A DNA stretch of 62,259 nucleotides, taken from positions 1 to 62,259 of the IMG/VR virus record IMGVR_UViG_3300046003_005119, one strand, 5' to 3'. This document shows, piece by piece, positions 15,877 to 25,267 of the stretch. Every line of letters starts with the position of its first letter. Position 1 is the stretch's first letter. The DNA is from a virus. The notes under the pieces were generated by a model, which was not told the origin of the DNA, made no database searches, and saw nothing but the letters and a program-made list of their open reading frames with translations. The translations under genes and the position numbers were made by a program.

Positions 15877-16147
15877 CGCTGATCCTATTGTCGCGGTCTC
15901 TATAAAAGTCGACAGTCGCGGCATGGCGCTCAGCACAAGATACCAGTTCACTGCGATCAGTGATCCAGTAAGATTCAACTTCGAGCTGCGTGAGTTCACG
16001 ATTAGGGAGATTCACTGGCCGCTTGCACGGCTGAGTGAACTCCATTGGAGGCTCAGCTAATGTTGGAGCCTCAATTGACCCGATTGATTCGCCGCACCCC
16101 ATCAGAGCTGACAGAAGGACGATCTGCGTTAGGATCAGCTTGGGCAT
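15863..16147 (-). CDS. Rz1: Outer-membrane spanin subunit (Rz1-like lipoprotein)
   Basis: Starts MPKLILTQIVLLSALMGCGE: a short signal peptide with lipobox ending LMGC, so the Cys would be lipidated. The mature part is Pro-rich near its start (APTLAEPPMEF), as in o-spanins. It overlaps the i-spanin gene (16071-16391) in another frame, the classical Rz/Rz1 arrangement. It works with Rz to fuse inner and outer membranes. Confidence 0.85.
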   Translation of the reverse strand: MPKLILTQIVLLSALMGCGESIGSIEAPTLAEPPMEFTQPCKRPVNLPNRELTQLEVESYWITDRSELVSCAERHAATVDFYRDRDNRISDDRR

Positions 16148-16391
16148 CCTGCATGAGTATCCGAATTGTTGCATTTCGTTCACTCAGAAGTCTGCGAAGT
16201 TCTGCTTCACTCTCTTTAGCATGTTCGAGAGCGGCTTCATTTGCTGACTGTTGACGTTTGCGTTCTTCTTGAATTTTCACTTCATATCGCTGGACGGTGT
16301 CATCAACGCCGAGCGAGTATCCCCACCAGCCCACGCTGAGGATCAGGACAATAAAGACAACATACGGCAAAAACCTTATCATGACAATCAT
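16071..16391 (-). CDS. Rz: Inner-membrane spanin subunit (Rz-like)
   Basis: N-terminal membrane helix (FLPYVVFIVLILSVGWWGYS) followed by a long periplasmic coiled coil (YEVKIQEERKRQQSANEAAL, then HAKESEAELRRLL). This is the i-spanin layout. The 3' part overlaps the Rz1-like gene. The exact start among several Met codons (16406, 16391, 16382) is uncertain. Confidence 0.85.
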   Translation of the reverse strand: MIVMIRFLPYVVFIVLILSVGWWGYSLGVDDTVQRYEVKIQEERKRQQSANEAALEHAKESEAELRRLLSERNATIRILMQDAQADPNADRPSVSSDGVRRINRVN

Positions 16392-16396
16392 AAACC

Positions 16397-16921
16397 TCAC
16401 GGCCAATACTTGTCATTGGCAAAATCCGCAGGGATTTCCACCATATCTTTCAACGTTCTAGCAGCGAAGATATGAGCCGACTCGTTGCTCGCAGCGGCCT
16501 TGCCGAATTCGAACATCGCATGGGCATCCATTTCGATGATCGAGTTATCAGCAGAAATCCACGAGAATGGTTCAATCCCACCATGCCAGTAGAGATCGCC
16601 CTTCTGTGACCCAAGAGAGATGGCGAACCCAGCGAGAGTTGCTGCTCCAGCGATCCTCGCCAGAGATTTCTGATCACAGTCGAATTGGTTCTCGTAGAAC
16701 CAGAATTTTCCGCTCATTCGACTGTCACGTTCACGATTGACATCGTCACTCGTCGGAACTTGTTTGATCTCTACACGAGAGAAAACTCCCTTCGAGAACT
16801 TATCACCGATCGCGACGAGTTCATCCACGTTAGGCCAGAGAGCACACCACTCTGGGACGTTGTCTGAATCGACTTCAATGACGTTGACGACGACACCGTT
16901 CTTGATTTCAGCTTTTCTCAT
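16397..16921 (-). CDS. DUF4376-like tail fibre accessory protein
   Basis: 174 residues. MRKAEIKNGVVVNVIEVDSDN is the usual opening of small fibre-associated proteins. The C-terminal half (FDCDQKSLARIAGAATLAG through IIEMDAHAMFEFGKAA) matches the DUF4376 pattern, which occurs in tail-fibre assembly or tip proteins. It follows the glycine-rich fibre gene directly. Confidence 0.75.
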   Translation of the reverse strand: MRKAEIKNGVVVNVIEVDSDNVPEWCALWPNVDELVAIGDKFSKGVFSRVEIKQVPTSDDVNRERDSRMSGKFWFYENQFDCDQKSLARIAGAATLAGFAISLGSQKGDLYWHGGIEPFSWISADNSIIEMDAHAMFEFGKAAASNESAHIFAARTLKDMVEIPADFANDKYWP

Positions 16922-16923
16922 GA

Positions 16924-17835
16924 TCAGAACTCCAATACCATAATGACGCCAGCTTTTCCAGCACCACCGCCGCCCTTCGATGCACCTGAGCCAGTGCCTC
17001 CGCAACCTCCGCCACCTCCAGCCCCATAAGCCAATGCAGCTTGACCAGTCTGACCAGTCGTCGTGCTAGGCTTTACAGTAGATCCAGCGCCTCCACCCCA
17101 GAACGAACCGCCGCCGTTTCCGTCTTGAGAGTCTTTTGATCCAGGAGTTCCTTCGATTCCAAGAGTTCCAGTGACCGCGTAAGTGACGCCACCACCAGTC
17201 GCAGAACACAAAGAAGCGAGAGAAGTTGTTCCGCCGGTCGATCCCTGAGTTCCTCCTGATGAACCAGAGGATGCTCCGGCTCCACCAGCTCCAATCGTGA
17301 CTGCGCTCGGAGTTCCAGCAGAGATATCGATGACTGTTATAGCAGTTGCGCCACCATCTCCTCCAGGACCATTCGAAGCACCTGTCGAGCCAGTTCCACC
17401 ACCGCGACCCCCACCAGTGCAGATAACAAGAGCCTTGCTGTATCCAGAAGTAGGAGTGTAGGTTCCGGAAGCCGTGAAGATCTGAAGATTCAGACCAGCA
17501 CCGAGAACTGCAATCGCCTGAGCGACACGCAGGGCAGTCATCACTTTTGTGTTCTCAAGCCCCGCCTCCGCTTGGGCTTGGGTAGCGATCGTGAAATTCG
17601 GTTCAAACTTACTGTTGGTCTGATCAACCGTTCCAAGAGTGATCCAAGCCGAATCAGCTTCATTCCGCATCTTCAGAAGATCGCTCGCCGTGTCATACCA
17701 GAGCATATTCGCGAAAGTCGTCGTTGGAGCTGTTGCCCCAGAGTTGGTTGAAACGATAGCTTGAAACAAGGAGTTGAGGTCAGCTCTTGCCGCTGCCGAA
17801 CCTTGGTTCGCGATGTTGTAGTCATGCTGCGCCAT
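16924..17835 (-). CDS. Tail fibre / adhesin with glycine-rich C-terminal domain
   Basis: 303 residues. The N-terminal half contains LENTKVMTALRVAQAI, a recurrent phage fibre segment. The C-terminal half from about residue 125 is a polyglycine domain (blocks such as GGGRGGGTGS, GAGGAGASSGSSGG, GAGGGGGCGG), as in distal adhesins where stacked polyglycine helices expose receptor-binding loops. This is the likeliest host-range determinant. Confidence 0.8.
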   Translation of the reverse strand: MAQHDYNIANQGSAAARADLNSLFQAIVSTNSGATAPTTTFANMLWYDTASDLLKMRNEADSAWITLGTVDQTNSKFEPNFTIATQAQAEAGLENTKVMTALRVAQAIAVLGAGLNLQIFTASGTYTPTSGYSKALVICTGGGRGGGTGSTGASNGPGGDGGATAITVIDISAGTPSAVTIGAGGAGASSGSSGGTQGSTGGTTSLASLCSATGGGVTYAVTGTLGIEGTPGSKDSQDGNGGGSFWGGGAGSTVKPSTTTGQTGQAALAYGAGGGGGCGGTGSGASKGGGGAGKAGVIMVLEF

Positions 17836-17844
17836 TTTCTGACC

Positions 17845-20358
17845 TCAATACTGAACTCGGGCGACTAGCCCAGAGATGCTCGGAGTTACGTTATTCGTTT
17901 CGCTTTGAAGTTCGATCTTGAACTTGAACGCTCGACCATAGAAGTCTCCAGCCTTGAATATCTGCCAAGCAGACCAAGTCGGAGTTCCAGCTGGATCTTG
18001 TTCAGTGACGCTGATGTAGGTGATGACATCAGTGTCAGTGAACTGCGCGGCTCCAGTCCAATCGTCCCAGTTTCCTGGAAATGAATCCCAGTTTCCTGGA
18101 ATATCATCCCACAGACCAGCGGCTGTGTCGAGACGAACTACGTTCATGTCGATTCTGGATCTAACTCTTCTGACCGCTCCAGTGTCGATATAGGTCGTGA
18201 ATTCATACTCACCAGTTGAAGGCCCAGAGGAGAATGTCGTCAACCTGAGTTGGCTGGAAGTGACCGACGTATTAGTCTTCGTTCCAGAGAACGTCGGAGA
18301 CTGAGTAGAGGTCAGGTTGTTCGAGAACGTTTCGAGCGCTGCTTCACGAACGACAACCGACGAATAGTTGATCGAAGCGTTTCCAAGTTTGTCATACGCC
18401 TTGATCGTATACGTTCCAGGTCTAGTCGGGACAGTGACCGAACTCGCTGGGCGACTTACTCTCGTCACAGAACCAGTCGAGTTCGCGTATGTGGCACCAG
18501 TCTCTTCAAGAGAGTGACGAATTCTGTAGTGCGATAGATCCAGATCTGAAACAGGATCCCACTCTAGAGAGATCACTCCACCATTCAAGTTCGCTCTGAA
18601 ATTCGAGACATCTTCGGGTGCAGCGATGAGACCGACACTTGCGTAATCGAGATAATACGTCCAGTCACCTTGAACTCCAAAGTGATTGAACGATCTGGCC
18701 CTGAAGTCGTGATCCACGCTATCAGGATTCGGCAATTCATAGATACCGACGTCACCGGTTCCAGCGACTGACCACACAGAATCTGTCGATTTCTTATACT
18801 GAACTTCAACATAATCGATCATACTGGAATCGCTCGCAGTGATCAAGATATAGATGAAGTCAATGATGTTTTCGTTCTGGATTCGCACTTCGCTGCTGAG
18901 CGAAATTCCAACTGGCTCCACATAATACGGATTCGGCAGAGTCGTGTTGTTCATCTCGAACACAGAGCCAGAGACGTCTTGAAACACCTGCTCGGAGATC
19001 TCTCTCAGTGTCAACGGAAACTGAATATCAAGTTCTTCAGTGACGGACATGTTCCACGAGGTGACCTCGAAAGCCTTGGACACCCAACCGAAGCGATCAA
19101 GCGAGAGGCTGATGATATCTCCAACCTGAACCTTCATAGCTTTGAGACCGAAACTCGCAGAGATTGACAGTTGCTCTCTGTTTCTGAAAAGAGCGATCTT
19201 GGCAATTCTCTGTGCAGTCTTCGAGGAATCTGTGAACGGAAGATCATAGTCTGTAGTATTCTCGAGACCATTGTCAGCAGCTAGAAACGCCGCGTCCGTC
19301 ACTCTTGGGTAATCAGTATCCTGCCAATCAGTCTCAGGACCCTTGAAAGTTCCCTTGATGACGTTGAAGTTATCACGCCTGGAATTGCGTGTGGAGATTG
19401 AGAGCTGAGATCTTACATCTCCCTCATCGAATGAAATAGCCGGAGCGACCCACTTGGCAGCTTTCATTCTCCACTTGCCTTGTGAATACCATAGAATTCC
19501 ACCCATGGAAGTCAGCAGGCTCGATAGGATAGACCCAGGAGCGACTGAAGTCAGAAAGGATCCAGAGCAGGTATAGCGGCTTTCAGCAGACACAGTCTCA
19601 TCAGCCACATCAGCAGCGATTGTGACAAGAGCATCATCAATTCGAACAGAAGCTTGTGACAGACCGAAAGGTGCGGTGAGATAATCTCTGATGCAGAGAG
19701 CCGAGTTGTTACTCCACGCAGTCAGACCACTTCTTGGGTCATAGACCTTGCGTCCCTTGATTTTCGCGGAGACAGTCGGAACTCCGTTGGCGAAAGCATT
19801 CTGATCATAAGTGAACCGCGCGTAGACATACGCAATTCCTCTCAACCTATGGTTCGCTGTCCAGAATGCTGACTCAGAAGTGAGATCTGTGTCAGCAGTT
19901 TGTGAGTCAGTCCCAAGATAGGTCTTGATCCGAACTTTACCAGAGTATCTCGCTGGAGAGGTCACGTTTCCAGAACCATCTAGAGTGACTATCTCTTCAT
20001 TGAGATAGATCGCTGTGTAGGAGTCGATCTCATGTCCAGCAAAGCCGATCACTCTGTGAAGAATCTTGTTGTTCGTTCCAGTGCTTTCATCATAGATACG
20101 AACCCCGCCAACTCTCGTTTCACCATAGATGATTTGATGATCAAGACTTGATCCTGATACTCCGCTGATGGTGTATCCACCAGTTGAGTTTGACGGTTTC
20201 GGAGAGAGTGCGTTCAGAGCCGCACCCATAGCAGTCGAAACTAGGAAGTGCGTCAGGAGAGTTCCTGCACCTCCGACGAGAAATCCACCAAGAAGAACTC
20301 CACCCGAGAGCGCGGTTGTTCCTGCAGAAATCGCTCCCATGACTGCTGAAATTGCCAT
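17845..20358 (-). CDS. Tail tip / host-specificity protein (J-like)
   Basis: An 837-residue protein at the distal tail position. The N-terminus has Gly/Ala hydrophobic stretches (VLLGGFLVGGAGTLLTHFLV) as in J-like or GTA tip proteins. Then come DHQIIYGETRVGGVRIY and LHRVIGFAGHEID, typical of this family. Residues about 590-690 look like a fibronectin-type domain (VISLEWDPVSDLDLSHYRIRH). The C-terminal part is a beta-rich domain with Trp repeats (WDDIPGNWDSFPGNWDDW). Confidence 0.85.
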   Translation of the reverse strand: MAISAVMGAISAGTTALSGGVLLGGFLVGGAGTLLTHFLVSTAMGAALNALSPKPSNSTGGYTISGVSGSSLDHQIIYGETRVGGVRIYDESTGTNNKILHRVIGFAGHEIDSYTAIYLNEEIVTLDGSGNVTSPARYSGKVRIKTYLGTDSQTADTDLTSESAFWTANHRLRGIAYVYARFTYDQNAFANGVPTVSAKIKGRKVYDPRSGLTAWSNNSALCIRDYLTAPFGLSQASVRIDDALVTIAADVADETVSAESRYTCSGSFLTSVAPGSILSSLLTSMGGILWYSQGKWRMKAAKWVAPAISFDEGDVRSQLSISTRNSRRDNFNVIKGTFKGPETDWQDTDYPRVTDAAFLAADNGLENTTDYDLPFTDSSKTAQRIAKIALFRNREQLSISASFGLKAMKVQVGDIISLSLDRFGWVSKAFEVTSWNMSVTEELDIQFPLTLREISEQVFQDVSGSVFEMNNTTLPNPYYVEPVGISLSSEVRIQNENIIDFIYILITASDSSMIDYVEVQYKKSTDSVWSVAGTGDVGIYELPNPDSVDHDFRARSFNHFGVQGDWTYYLDYASVGLIAAPEDVSNFRANLNGGVISLEWDPVSDLDLSHYRIRHSLEETGATYANSTGSVTRVSRPASSVTVPTRPGTYTIKAYDKLGNASINYSSVVVREAALETFSNNLTSTQSPTFSGTKTNTSVTSSQLRLTTFSSGPSTGEYEFTTYIDTGAVRRVRSRIDMNVVRLDTAAGLWDDIPGNWDSFPGNWDDWTGAAQFTDTDVITYISVTEQDPAGTPTWSAWQIFKAGDFYGRAFKFKIELQSETNNVTPSISGLVARVQY

Positions 20359-20359
20359 A

Positions 20360-20809
20360 TCAGAGTCTCTTCATGAAGGTGTTTTCGACATGATCGAATT
20401 TAAGTCTCTTGAGGAGAGGATCGAACGGAGCGTGAACTTTTGAATTCACGACCATCACTTTCACTCCATCCTCTTTAAGACAAGACTCTGCGAATTTAAT
20501 CAGCTTGCTGGCAACGCTACCACGACGAAAATCTGGATGCAAGTAGATAACATCGTTCACAGCGAAAAGATGCTCTGAATAATGAATGTGCGTTCTGACA
20601 AACAGGACGAAATATCCAACGAGAACAGAGTCGCTTCTCACCGTGAAGATCCTAAGGACACCAGAGTCCTCGAGATTCTTGTAAGCCTGCCAGTCCGGCG
20701 AGAGTTTGATTATATCCTTGTTGAGAGCGATCTCTTCCCAATGAGCCTCAATCAAAGACGAACATTCATCTTTGATATTCACGATGAATTCCTGTTGAAA
20801 GGTCATCAT
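20360..20809 (-). CDS. GNAT-family N-acetyltransferase
   Basis: 149 residues with the GNAT core: VGYFVLFVRTHIHYSEHLFAV, then VIYLHPDFRRGSVASKLIKF, whose R-R-G-x-V-A matches the acetyl-CoA-binding loop. It is inserted between the tip gene and a minor tail gene with ATGA coupling. The substrate is unknown; a virion or host protein is likely, although acetyltransferases also finish thymine hypermodifications in some phages. Confidence 0.8.
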   Translation of the reverse strand: MMTFQQEFIVNIKDECSSLIEAHWEEIALNKDIIKLSPDWQAYKNLEDSGVLRIFTVRSDSVLVGYFVLFVRTHIHYSEHLFAVNDVIYLHPDFRRGSVASKLIKFAESCLKEDGVKVMVVNSKVHAPFDPLLKRLKFDHVENTFMKRL

Positions 20810-21360
20810 TTTGCAGACTTTCCAAAGAAGATCTCTTTATCCTGAATATCAGAAATGAAATCAAGACCGAGATCTCCAGGAAACCGAGACTTCTGATCCT
20901 CTGGGGTGAAGCGACGAACGACAGGCCTCTCAAGTCTGATCAGCTCATTCTCCACAGTGACAGTGATGACTGCTGTTTCAAAAGTCTCATTGATGACCAT
21001 CTGATCGAGGAACCCAGAGAAGATCTCAACATAGTCAACGGCAGAATTCGTCACTCCGAAAAAGATCTTGCACTCTCTGCCCTGATACGGCTCAACCAGA
21101 GCCATCGACAGAAACGTCGCTGGGATACCAGTCAGTGTGATCGTCGCTCCCTGAGCGCTCATCTCTGAAGTTTCGGAGATAGCAGATATGGAAATCAACT
21201 CTCCAGCACCGAGATACGTCTTTGCACCGATGACAAGATCTTCATTTCCATTCCACACATACAGAGCTCCAGAGTCCAAACTGAAGTCTATTGCGAAGAA
21301 CGGAAATATGACTTCGTCTGTTAGCGCGGTCGATACCGGAGATGATAACTCTCTGCTCAT
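20806..21360 (-). CDS. Minor tail protein (distal tail, 184 aa)
   Basis: Starts MSRELSSPVSTALTDEVIFPF and contains LVEPYQGRECKIFFGV and a C-terminal FPGDLGLDFISDIQDKEIFFG. This pattern is common in siphophage minor tail proteins located between the tape measure and tip genes. ATG 21360 overlaps the upstream stop. Confidence 0.75.
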   Translation of the reverse strand: MSRELSSPVSTALTDEVIFPFFAIDFSLDSGALYVWNGNEDLVIGAKTYLGAGELISISAISETSEMSAQGATITLTGIPATFLSMALVEPYQGRECKIFFGVTNSAVDYVEIFSGFLDQMVINETFETAVITVTVENELIRLERPVVRRFTPEDQKSRFPGDLGLDFISDIQDKEIFFGKSAK

Positions 21361-21986
21361 AGAGCCTCCATGCACTCGAAAGTGATTCCATAGATGCTCA
21401 TGCTGTTGATATCCCACTGGGTTAGCGGATCTTTGAGACGGAACTTTCCGACACACCCGCTGACGATGACTGCGTCGTTATCAGCAGGAGAAGATCTCAA
21501 GGTCGGCCAGATATCAAGAGTCACCTGACCAGTTCCATCGGAGTTCGCATCAACGAGAACCTTGTGCAGCTTCGAACCTGAGCCAGTCCCAAGTTGAATA
21601 TAGTCACCAGCCTTCAGATATCCAGTCGCTGAGAGAGGAGCACCATCGATGATGAGGCTGCTCCCAGTTTGAGATGCACCTTTCACCAACGGAGTTCCAG
21701 GAGCAGTTGAAGCCGAACCCTGAGGAGTTGCACAGTTGGGATCAGAAAGCAAGAATGTTCCGACCCTTCCGTTGAGACTCAGAAGGAATGAGATCCAAGG
21801 CTCAGCCTTGTTTCTCAAAAACGGAGAGATCTTGACCGTTGCCTCCCACCTCTTTCCAGGATGAGACACAACCTGCTGGTTGAATCCATACGGAGACATA
21901 CTGAGCGCGTCAGCATTGACAGCCCGCAACGAGATTTCCTCAATCGCGTAGCCAGTAGGGAGAGACAGAGGGTATGAGATTGTCAT
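21357..21986 (-). CDS. Minor tail protein (distal tail component, 209 aa)
   Basis: Contains VVSHPGKRWEATVKISPFLRNKAEPWISFLL, typical of a distal tail protein family, then a beta-rich insert (LKAGDYIQLGTGSGSKLHKV), and ends FECMEAL. It follows the tape-measure gene directly, as expected. Confidence 0.75.
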   Translation of the reverse strand: MTISYPLSLPTGYAIEEISLRAVNADALSMSPYGFNQQVVSHPGKRWEATVKISPFLRNKAEPWISFLLSLNGRVGTFLLSDPNCATPQGSASTAPGTPLVKGASQTGSSLIIDGAPLSATGYLKAGDYIQLGTGSGSKLHKVLVDANSDGTGQVTLDIWPTLRSSPADNDAVIVSGCVGKFRLKDPLTQWDINSMSIYGITFECMEAL

Positions 21987-24900
21987 TATCCACCAAACGC
22001 ATTCTTCATCTGTCCACCTCTTCTGCGAGCGTCGATGATTGCGCTCTTGGTCTTATCAACGATAGCCGGAACAGCTTTCATGATCTCAGAACGAATTGCA
22101 GTTACGTCGACGCCAGACCCACTGACATGAATGTCATTGTTCACGATGATAGTGTCGCCACCAGACCCAGAGGCCTGAACTCCAAGCTTCCCGTTCGCAC
22201 CTCTAGTGAGAGGCATGATCGCCTCTGGGCCAGCTTCACCCATGATGCCGAGGCCAGTGTTGGTCTTGAACATAGTCGCTCCGGAAACGACGCCACCATT
22301 GGCGAACTTCCGCAGCTGAGAACCTTGGCTCCAGACACCACCATCAGCTTGTTTAGTGAACGCCCCAGAAATAAGACCAATGAGACCAGTTCCAGTTCCA
22401 GTGGAGGCGTTGAAAGAACCAACCAGCCTCTGCACAACGAGAACTCGATAAAGTTCCTTGATGATCTCGTAAGCCATCTTCTTGAAAGCTTCTCCCATCG
22501 TCTGAGTTCCCTCGACGATTGACATGAAGGCTTCTTCCATGGAAGATTTGATTTTGTCAGAAATCGATTGCATCTGAGCGATTGCTTCTTTCTTCGCGTT
22601 CAGAGCCTCAATCTCCTTAGTGACATTATCGATCTCCAGCTGAGAGTATTTATCACGATCAGCACTCAGTGCAGTCTCAACCTGTCTTTGGGCTTCAGAC
22701 AACCCAAGGAGACGAGTTTCAAGCGCAATCTGTTCGCGGAGTTTCGCGAGAGCATCTTCGGATGCACCACCTCCACCACCTGCTCCATCAGGAAGAAGTG
22801 AATCCTGAAAGTCCTTGAGATCCTTCGCGTCCTTAGCCTTGTTGAAGAGAGCCAGGAAGCCCTCTTTAGCTTTCGCGACGAAGCCACTGTTCGCAAATCT
22901 GCTGAGAGCATTTGAAATGCCAGTTGTGATTCCTCGCAGAGCGCCGAAGGAAGAACTCAAGACAGCCAGTAGCTCTCTTGCTTTATCGATTGCAGGCTGA
23001 ATCATAGCAGCCAACATCTTGATCTTTCCTCCAAGAGTGTCAGTCGCTCCGCCAGCAGCAGCGATGACTCTCTCTAGAGCCTGAACTCTGGACAGCTGGA
23101 TAACCATCTGATCAGAAACGCTTTCAGCGATCTTGAGACTTTTGATAGTCGTCAAGAGATTTTCCATCTCAGTTCTTTGTCTCTGCTTCAGGACCTCGAT
23201 TGAATTTTCTCCGTATATTACAGACAGCCTGAGGATCTCAGCTTTCTCTCTCATCGGAGTGAGAATTTCCATCGCCTTCTGGTATTCAGCATCACTTTCA
23301 GCACGAGTTTGTCCCATGAGCTGAAGTTGCTGTCCCCACGTTCCGACCATGAACTGTCTCAGCTCACGCATTCTGAACATCTGTTCATTCTGACGGATCA
23401 GTTCTTGGACAATCATCTTTTCTTGGTTCAGGGCGAGCTGAGCTTTCATCGCGAGATCTGTGGCAGAAGCTTGAAGGCTCACTATCTCAGATTCAGTCGA
23501 TCCAGACCCAAGACCAGAGGAAGGATCGAACGTATAAGGATTCGCAGCCGCGGACTCTACATTCGCCTGTGCGACGTCTCTGATCGATGCCGCCAGAGCT
23601 CTGTTCTCTGCCGAGAGAGCTTTTGCCGTAGAGAGAGCCTTTGCTCCTCCTCCTGAGGCATACTCAGCCATCGAATCGTTCAGTTGCTCTTGGACTGATT
23701 TCAATTCCTCAGTTGCATCAGTCTGCAAAGACATGTAGAGCTGAACCGCAAGAAGACCAGTCAGAAGAATTCCGATAGGATTCGCCATGATCGTAGCGAA
23801 CAGAGCCATGAATGCGCCACGAACAGCACCAATAGCGACAGCAACTCCAGGAAGGACAGCGCGGAGCCGGACGAACCACCCTAGCGCCGCTGCCTGTGCA
23901 GCCGCTAGGCGCGTGGTTGCAACGGCAAGCCCCGTAGCCTGCGCCGTAGCCTGTGCAGCCGCTAGGCGCGCAGCCTGTGCGGCCTGCGCGCCAAATGCAG
24001 CCTGTGCAGCCCGTGCAGCCGCTAGGCGCGCAGCCTGTGCTGTCTCAACACCCTCAACAATGGAAAGTTTCTGAGAAAGATTGATCAAATTCTGCTTCGC
24101 GATCGCAAGGTTCACGAATTGACCAGTCTGAGCGTTTCTGGCAACGCCATTTCTGATCACATACTGTGACTCGAGAACTTGCTGCTGCAAGAGCAGTTTC
24201 TTCTGGGCGATGAGAGCAAGATTCTGCTGAAGTTCAGCCTGACGACTCGCGTATGCTGCGAGAGTTGTTCTGGTCTCTATGTTAGCTGCGGTTACGACAG
24301 CAGCAGATTTTGCGACGACCGCTGTCCGTATAGCGATCAGCCTCTGCAGAACTTCAGTCTGCTTTATTTGGGCAGCTTTCAATCCTGCAACGTAAGCCAT
24401 GACAGCGTGAATAGCTTTTCCTGCGAATACACCAGCCAGAGTCACGCCGACAGCAGTCGCGGTGACCATGATTCCTTTCAGGTTATCAGCGATACTGATG
24501 ATCGCCATAGAAACCTTTTCAGAGAAACCGGTTGCATCATCGAATGCGTCCAGGAGGGCCAAGAAGGAATCTCGAACAATACCAAGAGACTGGCCAATCG
24601 TCGGAACGAGTTTCGCGAAGTCCTTATCAATTCCAGCGGCAGAGTTTCTGAAAGCTGCGAGGATTTGATCAGCCGTGATCTTTCCTTCAGTTCCAAGCTG
24701 ACGGAGTTCACCACGGGTCACACCGAATTGCTTCGCGATGATGTCCGCAACCAGAGGAAGCTGTTCCAGAATTGAACGAAGTTCATCGCCGCCCAAGCGG
24801 TTTGACGAGATACCTTGCCCAAGCTGAATGAGCGCAGCGTTCGCTTCTCGAGCGTTCGCACCAGATAGAACAGCAGCCTTGCTCACAGACTCAGTAAATC

Positions 24901-25267
24901 TAAGCAACTCTTTCTGCGAGACACCGAGTTCTCTTGCAGACAGAGCCGTTCTGTTATAGATCTCGTTCACGCCTTCGAACGAGGTTCTTGATTTCTTTGC
25001 GATCTCAAACAACTGAGTCTGAACATCTTGCAGGTTCGATGCAGAGATCGTGGTCAGCTTCAACCTGTTTTCATAGTTCGTAAGCAAATCGAGCTGACTG
25101 GTCAACCCTCTCAGCAGACCAGCGCCACCGATGACGAACAACGCACGCTCAAGAAGAAAGATGCTTCGAGTTGCCCTGTTCGCGGCCATGCCAAGTTCGT
25201 CAAGATTTCTCTTGATGACATTCGTTCCGTTTTCACGGAAGATGATATTGACGTGTTCAGTTCCCAT
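21986..25267 (-). CDS. Tape measure protein
   Basis: 1093 residues. The N-terminus has AANRATRSIFLLERALFVIG, then the tape-measure N domain (VNEIYNRTALSARELGVSQ, LGGDELRSILEQLPLVADII). Hydrophobic stretches lie near residues 255-285 and 480-510, with long helices between. The C-terminus carries SGATMFKTNTGLGIMGEAGPEAIMPL, the standard lambda-type tape-measure ending. It sets tail length and is ejected with DNA. Residues about 409-464 are an Ala/Gln/Arg repeat encoded by a GA/TC-free DNA tract. Confidence 0.93.
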   Translation of the reverse strand: MGTEHVNIIFRENGTNVIKRNLDELGMAANRATRSIFLLERALFVIGGAGLLRGLTSQLDLLTNYENRLKLTTISASNLQDVQTQLFEIAKKSRTSFEGVNEIYNRTALSARELGVSQKELLRFTESVSKAAVLSGANAREANAALIQLGQGISSNRLGGDELRSILEQLPLVADIIAKQFGVTRGELRQLGTEGKITADQILAAFRNSAAGIDKDFAKLVPTIGQSLGIVRDSFLALLDAFDDATGFSEKVSMAIISIADNLKGIMVTATAVGVTLAGVFAGKAIHAVMAYVAGLKAAQIKQTEVLQRLIAIRTAVVAKSAAVVTAANIETRTTLAAYASRQAELQQNLALIAQKKLLLQQQVLESQYVIRNGVARNAQTGQFVNLAIAKQNLINLSQKLSIVEGVETAQAARLAAARAAQAAFGAQAAQAARLAAAQATAQATGLAVATTRLAAAQAAALGWFVRLRAVLPGVAVAIGAVRGAFMALFATIMANPIGILLTGLLAVQLYMSLQTDATEELKSVQEQLNDSMAEYASGGGAKALSTAKALSAENRALAASIRDVAQANVESAAANPYTFDPSSGLGSGSTESEIVSLQASATDLAMKAQLALNQEKMIVQELIRQNEQMFRMRELRQFMVGTWGQQLQLMGQTRAESDAEYQKAMEILTPMREKAEILRLSVIYGENSIEVLKQRQRTEMENLLTTIKSLKIAESVSDQMVIQLSRVQALERVIAAAGGATDTLGGKIKMLAAMIQPAIDKARELLAVLSSSFGALRGITTGISNALSRFANSGFVAKAKEGFLALFNKAKDAKDLKDFQDSLLPDGAGGGGGASEDALAKLREQIALETRLLGLSEAQRQVETALSADRDKYSQLEIDNVTKEIEALNAKKEAIAQMQSISDKIKSSMEEAFMSIVEGTQTMGEAFKKMAYEIIKELYRVLVVQRLVGSFNASTGTGTGLIGLISGAFTKQADGGVWSQGSQLRKFANGGVVSGATMFKTNTGLGIMGEAGPEAIMPLTRGANGKLGVQASGSGGDTIIVNNDIHVSGSGVDVTAIRSEIMKAVPAIVDKTKSAIIDARRRGGQMKNAFGG
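23874..24043. other. GA/TC-free tract inside the tape-measure gene, 170 bp
   Basis: Between the GA at 23873-23874 and the TC at 24043-24044 there is no GA or TC dinucleotide. It consists of near-repeats of gcctgtgcagccgctaggcg, encoding AAQAARLAAARAAQAA-type peptide. The rest of this 3.3-kb gene is full of GA and TC. Confidence 0.88.

Noticed and set aside
20360-20809. GNAT acetyltransferase as part of the base-modification pathway
   Set aside because: It is embedded with ATGA coupling in the tail module, far from the modification cluster; a virion- or host-protein substrate is the simpler reading.
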